DNA of 22,500 bases, from positions 15,001-37,500 of the forward strand of contig NW_026729291.1 in the NCBI RefSeq assembly GCF_030272615.1. The letters are read 5' to 3'. Numbering within the stretch: position 1 is the stretch's first letter; the number at the start of each line of letters is the position of its first letter. Made by a program: the position numbers and the translations under genes. Shown in pieces: positions 1-9,526 of the stretch. The notes beneath the pieces were generated by a model. That model searched no databases and was not told the origin of the DNA. It was given only the letters and a program-made list of their open reading frames with translations. This DNA comes from Cryptomeria japonica (Eukaryota > Streptophyta > Pinopsida > Cupressales > Cupressaceae).

Positions 1-537
1 AGGAACGTGCCAAAGATCGAGAACAATGGCAGAAATGCTAGTAACGTGCACTTCGGGACCAACGCATCACCGGAAGACAACCGCCAAACATCGAAAGAGT
101 CGCGATGCTCCGCAACCTACGTGCAAAGCGGTCGCACACCGGGTAAGGGAGTGAGAGCCCCAAACATAGCTGGGCGAGGCGCTCACTCCGCTCTTTAATA
201 TCTCGTTAATACCGCCAAGGAAATGGCACAAGCACACACACACAAGCATCCTCGGAAGAGGACAGTTCGAGTGACAGGTCAAATCCAAGAGTTCCGAAGA
301 CTACCTCCAGGAACAATCGGGAACAAGACCGATTACAAGTCGTCGAGTCTGTTACTGGGCGAACACGAGATGCGCACAGGAAATCGATCAGCCCTCACAA
401 TGGCCCAAGGCCAGAGATCGGACTGCTACGATTTACCCCAACAATCATCGTGCCACTCTTCGCAGAGAGGTGATAGACGCCAACGAGCCCGCGCATAGCA
501 ATCGAGGTGTAAAAAGGGCGTTGAAGGCAGGAAGCCT
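1..537. other. Non-repetitive stretch, no gene recognised
   Basis: I see no internal repeat, RNA gene or convincing coding frame here. The open frames are at most about 90 codons, overlap on both strands and show no recognisable domain. One copy of the short motif AGCAATCGAGGTGT appears near 497, a first trace of the repeats that follow. If the rDNA-spacer model is right, this would be the 18S-proximal part of a 5' external transcribed spacer read on the - strand. I cannot recognise ETS sequence by eye, so that is inference only. Confidence 0.4.
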
Positions 538-700
538 GGACGAAAGAGGCTACGAGGTCACCTCGAAGCGGTCTAAGAATCGGGCGCACTTGGGGCGACT
601 ACCAGTGCCAACCCCTTATCCCGCGGTGCGTCCGACACACAGAAATTTCCAAGGCGGCCAAGGAGCCTCCCCGCATAGCAATCGGGGTGTGAGGTTACGG
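538..700. repeat. Diverged, isolated monomer of the 188-bp repeat
   Basis: Ordered blocks match the main array further right: an AAGAGGCT-like start, the segment CTTGGGGCGACTACCAGTGC, then CCCCTTATCCCGCG, a CGTCCGACACACAGA-like block, AAGGCGGCCAAGGAGCCTC and GCATAGCAATCGGGGTGTGAG. Substitutions are more frequent than between array monomers. It therefore looks like an old edge copy, separated from the array by other repeats. Confidence 0.75.
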
Positions 701-1000
701 ATGCAGCATTGATAGCAATCGAGGTGTGAGGCGAAGGATGCAGAAGTGAGAGCCGAGGGATGTAGCAGAGATAGCAATCGGGGTGTGTGATGCAGAAGAG
801 ATAGCAATCGAGGTGTGCGGTGGGAAGGGCCCAGCAGCCAGAATGCATGAAGCGACGGATGAAGCAGTGATGACAACCGGGCTGTGAGGAGAGGAGGGAT
901 GCAGCCAAGAAAGCAATCAGGGCTCGAGGCAAGGGATGCATCAAGGATAGCAATCATGTTGTGAGGCGAGATTCCAAAGGCTAAACGTGAGAGGCTGCAG
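670..1000. repeat. Short degenerate repeats with AGCAATCGRGGTGTG core
   Basis: The core of the 188-bp monomer (AGCAATCGGGGTGTG and variants) recurs at about 676, 713, 771, 799 and, more degenerate, near 880, 912 and 948. The spacing is irregular at roughly 30-80 bp. Each copy is followed by GAGG or GCGAGGGATGCAG-like sequence, so these look like fragments of the monomer's GATGCGG-side half amplified separately. I see no gene here. Confidence 0.6.
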
Positions 1001-1215
1001 GGTCGACTCAGAGAGGTCTATGCATGTGAGAGGCTGAAAGCAAGGTCGACTCGGAGCGGTCTATGCATCGGGCGCGCTTGGGGCGACTACCAGTGCCAAC
1101 CCCTTATCCCGCGACGCGTCCGACAAAGAGAACGTTCCAAGGCGGCAGAGGAGGTTACCAGCCGAAGGATGCAGTAGCAATAACAGGTATAGTTCCGCGG
1201 CGGCCGAGAAGACTC
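1001..1215. repeat. Diverged monomer with an internal duplication
   Basis: A segment of about 40 bp of the type GAGAGGCTG...GGTCGACTC.GAG.GGTCTATGCAT occurs twice (about 988-1025 and 1027-1069). It then runs into a recognisable monomer body (CTTGGGGCGACTACCAGTGC near 1078, CCTTATCCCGCGACGCGTCC near 1103, TTCCAAGGCGGC near 1136). It ends with CGGCGGCCGAGAAGACTCACC before the regular array starts. This is array-edge decay. Confidence 0.6.
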
Positions 1216-4200
1216 ACCGCATAGGAATCGGGATGCGAGGCGAGGGATGCGGCGGGAAGGCCCCGACGGCTAAACGGAAGAGGCTGCAGGGCCGCCTCGG
1301 AATGGTCCAAGCATCGGATGCGATTGGGACGACTACCAGTGCCAACCCCTTATCCCGCGATGCGTCCGATACACAGATAGTTCCAAGGCGGCCGAGGAGC
1401 CTCACCGCATATCAATCGGGGTGCGAGGCGAGGGATGGGGCGGGAAGGCCCCAACGGCTAGACGGAAGAGGCTTCAGGGCCACCTCGGAATGGTCCAAGC
1501 ATCGGACGCGCTTGGGGCGACTGCCAGTGCCAACCCCTTATCCCGCGATGCGTCCGATACACAGATGGTTCCAAGGCGGCCGAGGAGCCTCACCGCATAG
1601 CAATCGGGGGTGCGAGGCGAGGGATGGGGCGGGAAGGCCCCAACGGCTAGACGGAAGAGGCTTCAGGGCCGCCTAGGAATGGTCCAAGCATCGGACACGC
1701 TTGGGGCGACTACCAGTGACAGCCCCCTATCCCGCGATGCGTCCGATACGAAGATGGTTCCAAGGCGGCCGAGGAGCCTCACCGCATAGCAATCGGGGTG
1801 CGAGGTGGGGGATGCGGCGAGATGGCCCCAACGGCTAGACGGAAGAGGCCACAGGGCCGCGTCGGAATAGTCCAAGCATCGGACGCGCTTGGGGCGACTA
1901 CCAGTGACAACCCCTTATCCCGCGATGCGTCCAATACGAAGATAGTTCCAAGGCGGCCGAGGAGCCTCACCGCATAGCAATCGGGGTGCGAGGTGGGGGA
2001 TGCGGCGAGATGGCCCCAACGGCTAGACGGAAGAGGCTGCAGGGCCGCCTCGGAATAGTCCAAGCATCGGACGCGCTTGGGGCCACTACCAGTGACAACC
2101 CCTTATCCCGCGATGCGTCCGATACGAAGATAGTTCCAAGGCGGCCGAAGAGCCTCACCGCATAGCAATCGGGGTGCGAGGTGGGGGATGCGGCGAGATG
2201 GCCCCAACGGCTAGACGGAAGAGGCCACAGGGCCGCCTCGGAATAGTCCAAGCATCGGACGCGCTTGGGGCGACTACCAGTGACAACCCCTTATCCCGCG
2301 ATGCGTCCGATACGAAGATAGTTCCCAGGCGGCCGAGGAGCCTCACCGCATAGCAATCGGGGTGCGAGGCGAGGGATGCGGCGAGATGGCCCCAAAGGCT
2401 AGACGGAAGAGGCTGCAGGGCTGCCTCGGAATAGTCCAAGCATCGGACGCGCTTGGGGCGACTACCACTGCCAACCCCTTATCCCGCGATGCGTCCGATA
2501 CACAGATAGTTCCGAGGCGGCCGAGGAGGTGGGGGATGCAGCGAGATGGCCCCAACGGCTAGACGGAAGAGGCTGCAGGGCCGCCTCGGAATAGTCCAAG
2601 CATCGGACGCGCTTGGGGCGACTACCAGTGACAACCCCTTATCCCGCGATGCGTCCGATACACAGATAGTTCCGAGGCGGCCAAGGAGCCTCACCGCATA
2701 GCAATCGTGGTGCGAGGTGGGGGATGCGGCGAGATGGCCCCAACGGCTAGACGGAAGAGGCTGCAGGGCCGCCTCGGAATGGTCCAAGCATCGGATGCGC
2801 TTGGGGCGACTACCACTGCCAACCCCTTATCCCGCGATGCGTCCGATACACAGATAGTTCCAAGGCGGCCGAGGAGCCTCACAGCATAGCAATCAGGGTG
2901 CGAGGCGAGGGATGCGGCGAGAAAGCCCCAACGGCTAGAGGGAAGAGGCTTCAGGTCCGCCTCGGAATGGTCCAAGCATCGGACGCGCTTGGGGCGACTA
3001 CCAGTGACAACCCCTTATCCCGCGACGCGTCCGATACACAGATAGTTCCAAGGCGGCCGAGGAGCCTCACCGCATAGCAATCGGGGTGCGAGGCGAGGGA
3101 TGCGGCGAGAAGGACCCAACGGCTACACGGAAGAGGCTTCGGGGCCGCCTCGGAATGGTCCAAGCATCGGACGCGCTTGGGGTGACTACCAGTGACAACC
3201 CCTTATCCCGCGACGCGTCCGATACACAGATAGTTCCAAGGCGGCCGAGGAGCCTCACCGCATAGCAATCGGGGTGCGAGGCGAGGGATGCGGCGAGAAG
3301 GACCCAACGGCTAGACGGAAGAGGCTTCGGGGCCGCCTCGGAATGGTCCAAGCATCGGACGCGCTTGGGGCGACTACCAGTGACAACCCCTTATCCCGCG
3401 ACGCGTCCGATACACAGATAGTTCCAAGGCGGCCGAGGAGCCTCACCGCATAGCAATCGGGGTGCGAGGCGAGGGATGCGGCGAGAAGGACCCAACGGCT
3501 AGACGGAAGAGGCTTCGGGTCCGCCTCGGAATGGTCCAAGCATCGGACGCGCTTGGGGCGACTACCAGTGACAACCCCTTATCCCGCGACGCGTCCGATA
3601 CACAGATAGTTCCAAGGCGGCCGAGGAGCCTCACCGCATAGCAATCGGGGTGCGAGGCGAGGGATGCGGCGAGAAGGACCCAACGGCTAGACGGAAGAGG
3701 CTTCGGGTCCGCCTCGGAATGGTCCAAGCATCGGACGCGCTTGGGGCGACTACCAGTGACAACCCCTTATCCCGCGACGCGTCCGATACACAGATAGTTC
3801 CAAGGCGGCCGAGGAGCCTCACCGCATAGCAATCGGGGTGCGAGGCGAGGGATGCGGCGAGAAGGACCCAACGGCTAGACGGAAGAGGCTTCGGGTCCGC
3901 CTCGGAATGGTCCAAGCATCGGACGCGCTTGGGGCGACTACCAGTGACAACCCCTTATCCCGCGACGCGTCCGATACACAGATAGTTCCGAGGCGGCCGA
4001 GGAGCCTCACCGCATAGCAATCGGGGTGCGAGGCGAAGGATGCGGCGAGAAGGACCCAACGGCTAGACGGAAGAGGCTTCGGGTCCGCCTCGGAATGGTC
4101 CAAGCATCGGACGCGCTTGGGGCGACTACCAGTGACAACCCCTTATCCCGCGACGCGTCCGATACACAGATAGTTCCAAGGCGGCCGAGGAGCCTCACCG

Positions 4201-5160
4201 CATAGCAATCGGGGTGCGAGGCGAGGGATGCGGCGAGAAGGACCCAACGGCTAGACGGAAGAGGCTTCAGGGCCGCCTCGGAATGGTCCAAGCATCGAAC
4301 GCGCTTGGGGCGACTACCAGTGACAACCCCTTATCCCGCGACGCGTCCGATACACAGATAGTTCCGAGGCGGCCGAGGAGCCTCACCGCATAGCAATCGG
4401 GGTGCGAGGCGAGGGATGCGGCGAGAAGGACCCAACGGCTAGACGGAAGAGGCTTCAGGGCCGCCTCGGAATGGTCCAAGCATCGGACGCGCTTGGGGCG
4501 ACTACCAGTGACAACCCCTTATCCCGCGACGCGTCCGATACACAGATAGTTCCGAGGCGGCCGAGGAGCCTCACCGCATAGCAATCGGGGTGCGAGGCGA
4601 GGGATGCGGCGAGAAGGACCCAACGGCTAGACGGAAGAGGCTTCAGGGCCGCCTCGGAATGGTCCAAGCATCGGACGCGCTTGGGGCGACTACCAATGAC
4701 AACCCCTTATCCCGCGACGCGTCCGATACACAGATAGTTCCGAGGCGGCCGAGGAGCCTCACCGCATAGCAATCGGGGTGCGAGGCGAGGGATGCGGCGA
4801 GAAGGACCCAACGGCTAGACGGAAGAGGCTTCAGGGCCGCCTCGGAATGGTCCAAGCATCGGACGCGCTTGGGGCGACTACCAGTGACAACCCCTTATCC
4901 CGCGACGCGTCCGATACACAGATAGTTCCGAGGCGGCCGAGGAGCCTCACCGCATAGCAATCGGGGTGCGAGGCGAGGGATGCGGCGAGAAGGACCCAAC
5001 GGCTAGACGGAAGAGGCTTCAGGGCCGCCTCGGAATGGTCCAAGCATCGGACGCGCTTGGGGCGACTACCGTTGCCAACCCCTTATCCCGCGATGCGTCT
5101 GATACACAGATAGTTCCGAGGCGGCCGAGGAGCCTCACCGCATAGCAATCGGGTTGCGAG
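1216..5160. repeat. 188-bp tandem repeat array, about 21 monomers
   Basis: The anchor CTTATCCCGCG recurs near 1348, 1536, 1725, 1914, 2102, 2290, 2478, 2638 and then every 188 bp to about 5082. All intervals are 188 or 189 bp except one of 160 bp. Monomers read in order CGCATAGCAATCGGGGTGCG, GATGCGGCGAGA, AACGGCTAGACGGAAGAGGC, CCGCCTCGGAATGGTCCAAG, CATCGGACGCGCTTGGGGCG, ACTACCAGTG, CCCCTTATCCCGCG, CGTCCGATACACAGATAGTT and GGCGGCCGAGGAGCCTCACC. Sequence variants are shared by neighbouring blocks. Because 188 is not a multiple of three, open frames of 70-94 codons on the - strand recur with the same period and carry no coding signal. It could be 5' ETS subrepeats of 35S rDNA or a stand-alone satellite. 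The period is close to a nucleosome repeat length, which I note without drawing a conclusion. Confidence 0.95.
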
Positions 5161-5400
5161 GCAGATTATTGGGAAGGGAACCCCCTGGGATGCGGCTCAA
5201 GCAGTGCCCAAAGGGACTGGAATGCGGAATCACATCGAGAGACCCAAATGCTATACGAGGGCTCAAATCGAATTATCGATTTGGCCACGACATGGACGCA
5301 TCGGAACGACTACCTTTGCCGAACCACTCGCAATTGCATCCATACCGAAACCAATAGACATTTCCGTTAGAGCCCTCGCATAGCATTCGGGAATCTCGCA
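5161..5400. repeat. Strongly diverged 188-type monomer
   Basis: After the last good monomer the sequence changes. The order of blocks is still visible: ACCCAAATGCTATACGAGGG (array: ACCCAACGGCTAGACGGAAG), GGCC, GCATCGGAACGACTACC, TGCCGAACCA, CCGAAACCAATAGACATTTCC, GAGCCCTCGCATAGCATTCGGG. Start and end blocks align with those of the array. This suggests the array and the promoter-box cassettes to the right share an ancestor. Confidence 0.6.
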
Positions 5401-5490
5401 TGCCCCTCTAAATCGACCAATGCTGGCGCTCAATGAAAATCCGAGCGCTACCACCGTTCGAGCGCCAGCATTGGTCGAGTTAGAGGGGCA
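5401..5490. repeat. 30-bp inverted repeat (hairpin-forming)
   Basis: The left arm 5401-5430 starts TGCCCCTCTAAATCGACC and the right arm 5461-5490 ends GGTCGAGTTAGAGGGGCA. The arms are complementary over 30 bp with a single mismatch, around a 30-nt loop (5431-5460). The structure lies 28 bp left of the first TATATAAG box. Read on the - strand, it lies just downstream of that box, so it would fold near the 5' end of any - strand transcript started there. Diverged versions stand at the same place in the next two cassettes. Confidence 0.9.
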
Positions 5491-5517
5491 CGGGGGAGAA
5501 TGCTCCAGTCAACACCT

Positions 5518-5529
5518 CCCCTATATAAG
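5518..5529 (-). promoter_or_regulatory. TATATAGGGG box 1 (Pol I-promoter-like)
   Basis: The - strand reads CTTATATAGGGGAGG. Plant RNA polymerase I promoters carry a TATATA(A/G)GGG core at the start site (known family feature). The + strand reading CCCCTATATAAG also resembles a Pol II TATA box, so strand and polymerase are inferred. In the rDNA model this is the copy closest to 18S and so the best candidate for the gene promoter. The remaining 12 copies would be spacer promoters. Confidence 0.5.
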
Positions 5530-5599
5530 TTATTTGTCCGATTCTCGCACAACCGTAGTCTGCCTCGTCGAATCAAACAACGGTCCCAGATTCCGACTT

Positions 5600-6180
5600 C
5601 CGTTCCGTAGAGACCCAAAAGCTAGATGGAGGCTCGCAAGAAAGAGAGTCGGCGCATAGCAATCGGGTTTCTCGAACGTTTAGGGACCGAGCTCACTTGC
5701 GGATAGGGCAAAATCCGCCAAGCAACCCAAAAGCTAGACGGGGGCTCGAATCGAATCGCCTAGGCGGCCACAACAACGACGTGTTGGATCGACTACCAGT
5801 GCCAAACCATTCAGCAAGACTAGTCTGTGTCGAGGCCGGATAGAGATTCTCAGAGAGCGCCCGCATAGCATTTAGGAGACCTGCCGCGTCCCTCACACTC
5901 GACAAATGGTGGTGCACGTTTATAAATCCGAGCGATCCCAACCCTTTCAAGCACCAACATCGGTCGAGATAGAGGGGCACGGAGGGGGCTGCGTGAGACA
6001 ACACAGTCCCCTATATAAGTTATTTGTCCGATTCTCACACATCCGAAGAATGGTCATCAAATCGGACAACAGCCCAAACTTCCGACTTCCGTCCCAGAAA
6101 GCCCAAGAGCTATCTAAAACGTTCATGGCCGGAACTCGATCGCGGCTATACCAGTCCGCCAAGCAACCCAAAAGCTAGAC
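5600..6180. repeat. Composite cassette 2: diverged monomer + inverted repeat + box
   Basis: The cassette contains 188-type blocks (ACCCAAAAGCTAGACGGGGG near 5729, CGACTACCAGTGCCAAACCA near 5790, CCCGCATAGCATTTAGGAG near 5860). An imperfect inverted repeat follows (arms about 5888-5914 and 5951-5978), then the TATATAAG box at 6012. The box-to-box distance from cassette 1 is 490 bp. I see no coding potential. Confidence 0.65.
6008..6019 (-). promoter_or_regulatory. TATATAGGGG box 2
   Basis: CCCCTATATAAG on the +, CTTATATAGGGG on the -. The + strand side TTATTTGTCCGATTCTCAC is conserved with box 1. Confidence 0.45.
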
Positions 6181-6540
6181 TGGAGCTCTAGTCGAATCAC
6201 CTCTGTGGCCATTGCAAGGACGTGTTGGAGCGACTACCATTGCCGAACCATTCCGCAGGTCGAGTCCATACCAAGGCCGCATAGAGATTCACGATGAGCT
6301 CCTGCATAGCAATCAGGAGACTTGCCGTGTCCATCACAATCGATAAATCCTGGTGCAAGATTTTTGCATCCGAGCGCTCCAACCAGTCGAGCACCAGCAT
6401 CAATCGACATAAACGGGCACGGGGGGAGGATGCTCGAGAACACTACCTCCCCTATATAAGTTATTTGTCCGATTCTCAAGCAGCCGAAGTCTGGTCATCG
6501 AATCGGGTCAAAGACCACAACTTCCGACTTTACCCACAAT
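6181..6540. repeat. Composite cassette 3: diverged monomer + inverted repeat + box
   Basis: It has the same order as cassette 2. ACCCAAAAGCTAGACTGGAG (starting near 6167), GAGCGACTACCATTGCCGAACC and GCATAGCAATCAGGAG represent the monomer. Degenerate inverted-repeat arms lie near 6331-6356 and 6391-6418, and the box is at 6453. The distance from box 2 is 441 bp. Confidence 0.65.
6449..6460 (-). promoter_or_regulatory. TATATAGGGG box 3
   Basis: Same 12-bp box, preceded on the + strand by CACTACCT instead of CAACACCT. Confidence 0.45.
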
Positions 6541-6893
6541 GCAAGTCATCGAATCGAACATCGGCCCCCGAGTCGGACTCCATGCGTATGTCAGGTCATC
6601 GGACCCAAATTCCGCCTTCCTGCGCATGGCGGGCCATCAATATCAACTCGGTCATCGGACCCAAACTCCGCCTTTTTGCGTATGGCACGCCTTCAAATCG
6701 GTCATCGGACCCAAATTCCGCCTTCCTGTGCATGGCGGGCCATCAACATCAACTCGGTCATCGGACCCAAATTCCGCCTTTCTGCGCATGGCACGCCATC
6801 AACTCGGTCATCGGACCCAAATTCCGCCTTCCTGCGCATGGCAGGTCATCGGACACAAATTCAGACCTCGCCAATATGCCTACGTATCGAATC
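6541..6893. repeat. Minisatellite of about 40-56 bp with TCATCGGACCCAAATTCCG
   Basis: The phrase TCATCGGACCCAAATTCCGC, followed by CTTCCTGCGCATGGC and variable CATCAA.ATCAACTCGG filler, recurs near 6596, 6652, 6706, 6756, 6809 and 6847 with changing spacing. The overlapping open frames of up to 234 codons come from the absence of stops in this unit in several frames. They show repeated HRTQIPPSCAW-like translations in every frame and are not genes. Confidence 0.8.
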
Positions 6894-6993
6894 GGTCATC
6901 GGACCCAACTTCCGACTTCATCCATACTGTAGGGTCTTTGAGGTTGGCGCGGTGCGCTCAACCCAGGGAGTCGACCCATCGAAGCATACACCT

Positions 6994-7005
6994 CCCCTAT
7001 ATAAG
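6994..7005 (-). promoter_or_regulatory. TATATAGGGG box 4 (311-bp unit 1)
   Basis: Identical 12-bp box, followed on the + strand by CTATTTGTCCGATTCCCACA. Confidence 0.45.
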
Positions 7006-7304
7006 CTATTTGTCCGATTCCCACACCTGTGTAGTTTGCACCTCTGACCAGGACATCGACCCCAACTTCCGAACTCGACTGCAACGACGGCACCAGCGCC
7101 TTGGTGCGCACCTTGCGACGCACAGTCCCAACATTCGCCTTCCTGCACATGGCAGGTCATCGGACCCAAATTCCGACCTCGCGAGTATGCCTACATATCG
7201 AATCGGTCATCGGACCCAACTTCCGACTTCATCCATACCGTAGGGTCTTTGAGGTTGGCGCGGTGCGCTCAACCCGGGGAGTCGACCCAACGAAGCATAC
7301 ACCT

Positions 7305-7316
7305 CCCCTATATAAG
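7305..7316 (-). promoter_or_regulatory. TATATAGGGG box 5 (311-bp unit 2)
   Basis: Identical box, exactly 311 bp after box 4. Confidence 0.45.
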
Positions 7317-7615
7317 CTATTTGTCCGATTCCCACACCTGTGTAGTTTGCACCTCCGATCAAGACATCGACCCCAACTTCCGAACTCGCCTCCAACGACC
7401 GAACCAGCGCCTTGGTGCGCACCTTGCAACGCACAGTGCCAACATTCGCCTTCCTGCACGTGGCAGGTCATCGGACCCAAATTCCGACCTCGCGAGTATG
7501 CCTACATATCGAATCGGTCATCGGACCCAACTTCCGACTTCATCCATACCGTAGGGTCTTTGAGGTTGGCGCGGTGCGCTCAACCCGGGGAGTCGACCCA
7601 ACGAAGCATACACCT

Positions 7616-7627
7616 CCCCTATATAAG
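7616..7627 (-). promoter_or_regulatory. TATATAGGGG box 6 (311-bp unit 3)
   Basis: Identical box, exactly 311 bp after box 5. Confidence 0.45.
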
Positions 7628-7926
7628 CTATTTGTCCGATTCCCACACCTGTGTAGCTTGCACCTCCGATCAGGACATCGACCCCAACTTCCGAACTCGA
7701 CTAAAAAGACCGCACCAGCGCCTTGGTGTGCACCTTGCAACGCACAGTGTCAACATTCGCCTTCCTGCACATGGCAGGTCATCGGACCCAAATTCCGACC
7801 TCATGAGCATACCTACTAATCGAATCGGTCATCGGACCCAACTTCCGACTTCATCCATACCGTAGGGTCTTTGAGGTTGGCGCGGTGCGCTCAACCTGGG
7901 GAGTCGACCCATCGAAGCATACACCT

Positions 7927-7938
7927 CCCCTATATAAG
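7927..7938 (-). promoter_or_regulatory. TATATAGGGG box 7 (311-bp unit 4)
   Basis: Identical box, exactly 311 bp after box 6. The next box is 897 bp away because of the inserted array. Confidence 0.45.
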
Positions 7939-8042
7939 CTATTTGTCCGATTCCGACACCTGTGTAGTTTGCACCTCCGCTCAGGACATCGACCCCAACT
8001 TCCGAACTCGCCTGCAACGACCGAACCAGCGCCTTGGTGCGC

Positions 8043-8692
8043 ACCAAAAGTGCGCACTTTTGGAGGGCACTTTTCTGCGCTCCAAAGGTGCGCACTTTTG
8101 GAGGGCACTTTTTGGAGGGCACTTTTCTGCGCTCCAAAGGTGCGCACTTTTGGAGGGCACTTTTTGGAGGGCACTTTTCTGCGCTCCAAAGGTGCGCACT
8201 TTTGGAGGGCACTTTTTGGAGGGCACTTTTCTGCGCTCCAAAGGTGCGCACTTTTGGAGGGCACTTTTTGGAGGGCACTTTTCTGCGCTCCAAAGGTGCG
8301 CACTTTTGGAGGGCACTTTTTGGAGGGCACTTTTCTGCGCTCCAAAGGTGCGCACTTTTGGAGGGCACTTTTTGGAGGGCACTTTTCTGCGCTCCAAAGG
8401 TGCGCACTTTTGGAGGGCACTTTTTGGAGGGCACTTTTCTGCGCTCCAAAGGTGCGCACTTTTGGAGGGCACTTTTTGGAGGGCACTTTTCTGCGCTCCA
8501 AAGGTGCGCACTTTTGGAGGGCACTTTTTGGAGGGCACTTTTCTGCGCTCCAAAGGTGCGCACTTTTGGAGGGCACTTTTTGGAGGGCACTTTTCTGCGC
8601 TCCAAAGGTGCGCACTTTTGGAGGGCACTTTTGTGCACTCCAAAGGTGCGCACTTTTGGAGGGCACTTTTCCTGTGCTCCAAAGGTGCACAC
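8043..8692. repeat. 52-bp tandem array with 38-bp edge monomers
   Basis: CTGCGCTCCAAAGG recurs at 8075 and then every 52 bp to 8595, 11 occurrences that are nearly identical. The next two steps are 38 and 39 bp. The 52-bp unit equals the 38-bp one plus a tandem duplication of the 14-bp piece GGAGGGCACTTTTT. Each unit contains an imperfect palindrome centred on GGTGCGCAC, with TGCGCTCCAAA facing TTTTGGAGGGCA. Open frames of 220-336 codons run through the array on both strands because the unit has no stops in several frames. They are artefacts. Confidence 0.95.
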
Positions 8693-8762
8693 CTAGGTGA
8701 GCACCTTCGACCACACCTTGTAGCACACCAAACTCTGACTTTCGACTTCATCCGCAATGCAG
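8693..8762. repeat. Remnant of the interrupted 311-bp unit
   Basis: GGTGAGCACCTTCGACCACACCTTG and CTCTGACTTTCGACTTCATCC look like diverged versions of the GGTGCGCACCTTGCAACG and CCAACTTCCGACTTCATCC parts of the 311-bp unit. This places the 52-bp array inside such a unit. Confidence 0.55.
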
Positions 8763-8823
8763 GGTCTTTGAGGTTGGCGCAATGCGCACAACCAGGGGAG
8801 TCGACCCATCAAACCCAACACCT

Positions 8824-8835
8824 CCCCTATATAAG
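8824..8835 (-). promoter_or_regulatory. TATATAGGGG box 8
   Basis: Identical 12-bp box in the first 157-bp unit. Confidence 0.45.
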
Positions 8836-8980
8836 CTATTTGTCTGATTCTCATACATGCGTAGCCTGCAGGAGCAATTAGGACATCGACCCCAACTTTC
8901 GGCTTCTAAACGAAAACAAGGTCTTTGAGGTTGGTGTAATGCGAACAACTAGGGGAGTCAACCCATCAAACCCAACACCT

Positions 8981-8992
8981 CCCCTATATAAG
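8981..8992 (-). promoter_or_regulatory. TATATAGGGG box 9
   Basis: Identical box, 157 bp after box 8. Confidence 0.45.
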
Positions 8993-9137
8993 CTATTTGT
9001 CTGATTCTCATACATGTGTAGTCTACAGGAGCAATTAGGACATCGACCCCAACTTTTGACTTCTTAACGAAAACAAGGTCTTTGAGGTTGACGTAATGCG
9101 CACAACCAGGGGAGTCGACCCATCAAACCCAACACCT

Positions 9138-9149
9138 CCCCTATATAAG
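9138..9149 (-). promoter_or_regulatory. TATATAGGGG box 10
   Basis: Identical box, 157 bp after box 9. Confidence 0.45.
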
Positions 9150-9294
9150 CTATTTGTCCGATTCTCATACATGTGTAGCCTGCAGGAGCCATTAGGACAT
9201 TGACCCCAACTTTTGACTTCTTAACGAAAACAAGGTCTTTGAGGTTGGCGTAATGCGCACAACCAAGGGAGTTGACCCATCAAACCCAACACCT

Positions 9295-9306
9295 CCCCTA
9301 TATAAG
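9295..9306 (-). promoter_or_regulatory. TATATAGGGG box 11
   Basis: Identical box, 157 bp after box 10. Confidence 0.45.
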
Positions 9307-9514
9307 CTATTTGTCTGATTCTCATACATGTGTAGCCTGCAACAACGATTAGGACATCCACCCCAACTTCTGAATTCGTCTGCGTTGACCGCACCAAAGG
9401 TGCACGCCTTGGTGCTCACCAAAATCCGACTTCCGACTTCTTCTGCTATGCGGGGTCTTTGAGGTTGGCGCAGTGCGCACAACCAGGGGAGTCAACCCAC
9501 CGAATGCAACACCT

Positions 9515-9526
9515 CCCCTATATAAG
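9515..9526 (-). promoter_or_regulatory. TATATAGGGG box 12
   Basis: Identical box, 220 bp after box 11 because this unit keeps extra sequence. Confidence 0.45.

Larger units (their letters stand above)
6894..8042. repeat. 311-bp tandem repeat, three full units and a fourth interrupted
   Basis: Units start with GGTCATCGGACCCAACTTCC at 6894, 7205, 7516 and 7827, an exact 311-bp period. Each holds GGTCTTTGAGGTTGGCGCGG, GTCGACCCA, the TATATAAG box, CGACCCCAACTTCCGAACTC, GCGCCTTGGTG.GCACC and a GACCCAAATTCCGACCTC block. The fourth unit is broken near 8042 by the 52-bp array and seems to resume around 8730 with GACTTTCGACTTCATCC. No gene is recognised. Confidence 0.92.

Noticed and set aside
1779-5043. 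Regular 70-94-codon - strand frames beginning MDHSEA or MDYSEA
   Set aside because: They recur each 188 bp as a direct result of the tandem repeat. Since 188 is not divisible by three they cannot form one reading frame, and they show no third-position constraint.
1216-5160. CRISPR array
   Set aside because: The 188-bp units are repeated over their full length with no unique spacers, and the 5S genes show that the DNA is a plant nuclear genome.
7871-8881. 336-codon + strand frame and 287-291-codon - strand frames over the 52-bp array
   Set aside because: The 52-bp unit has no stops in several frames on both strands. The repeated GGHFSALQRCALLEGTF-type translation appears in three + frames with phase shifts, as expected from period 52, and does not indicate a protein.
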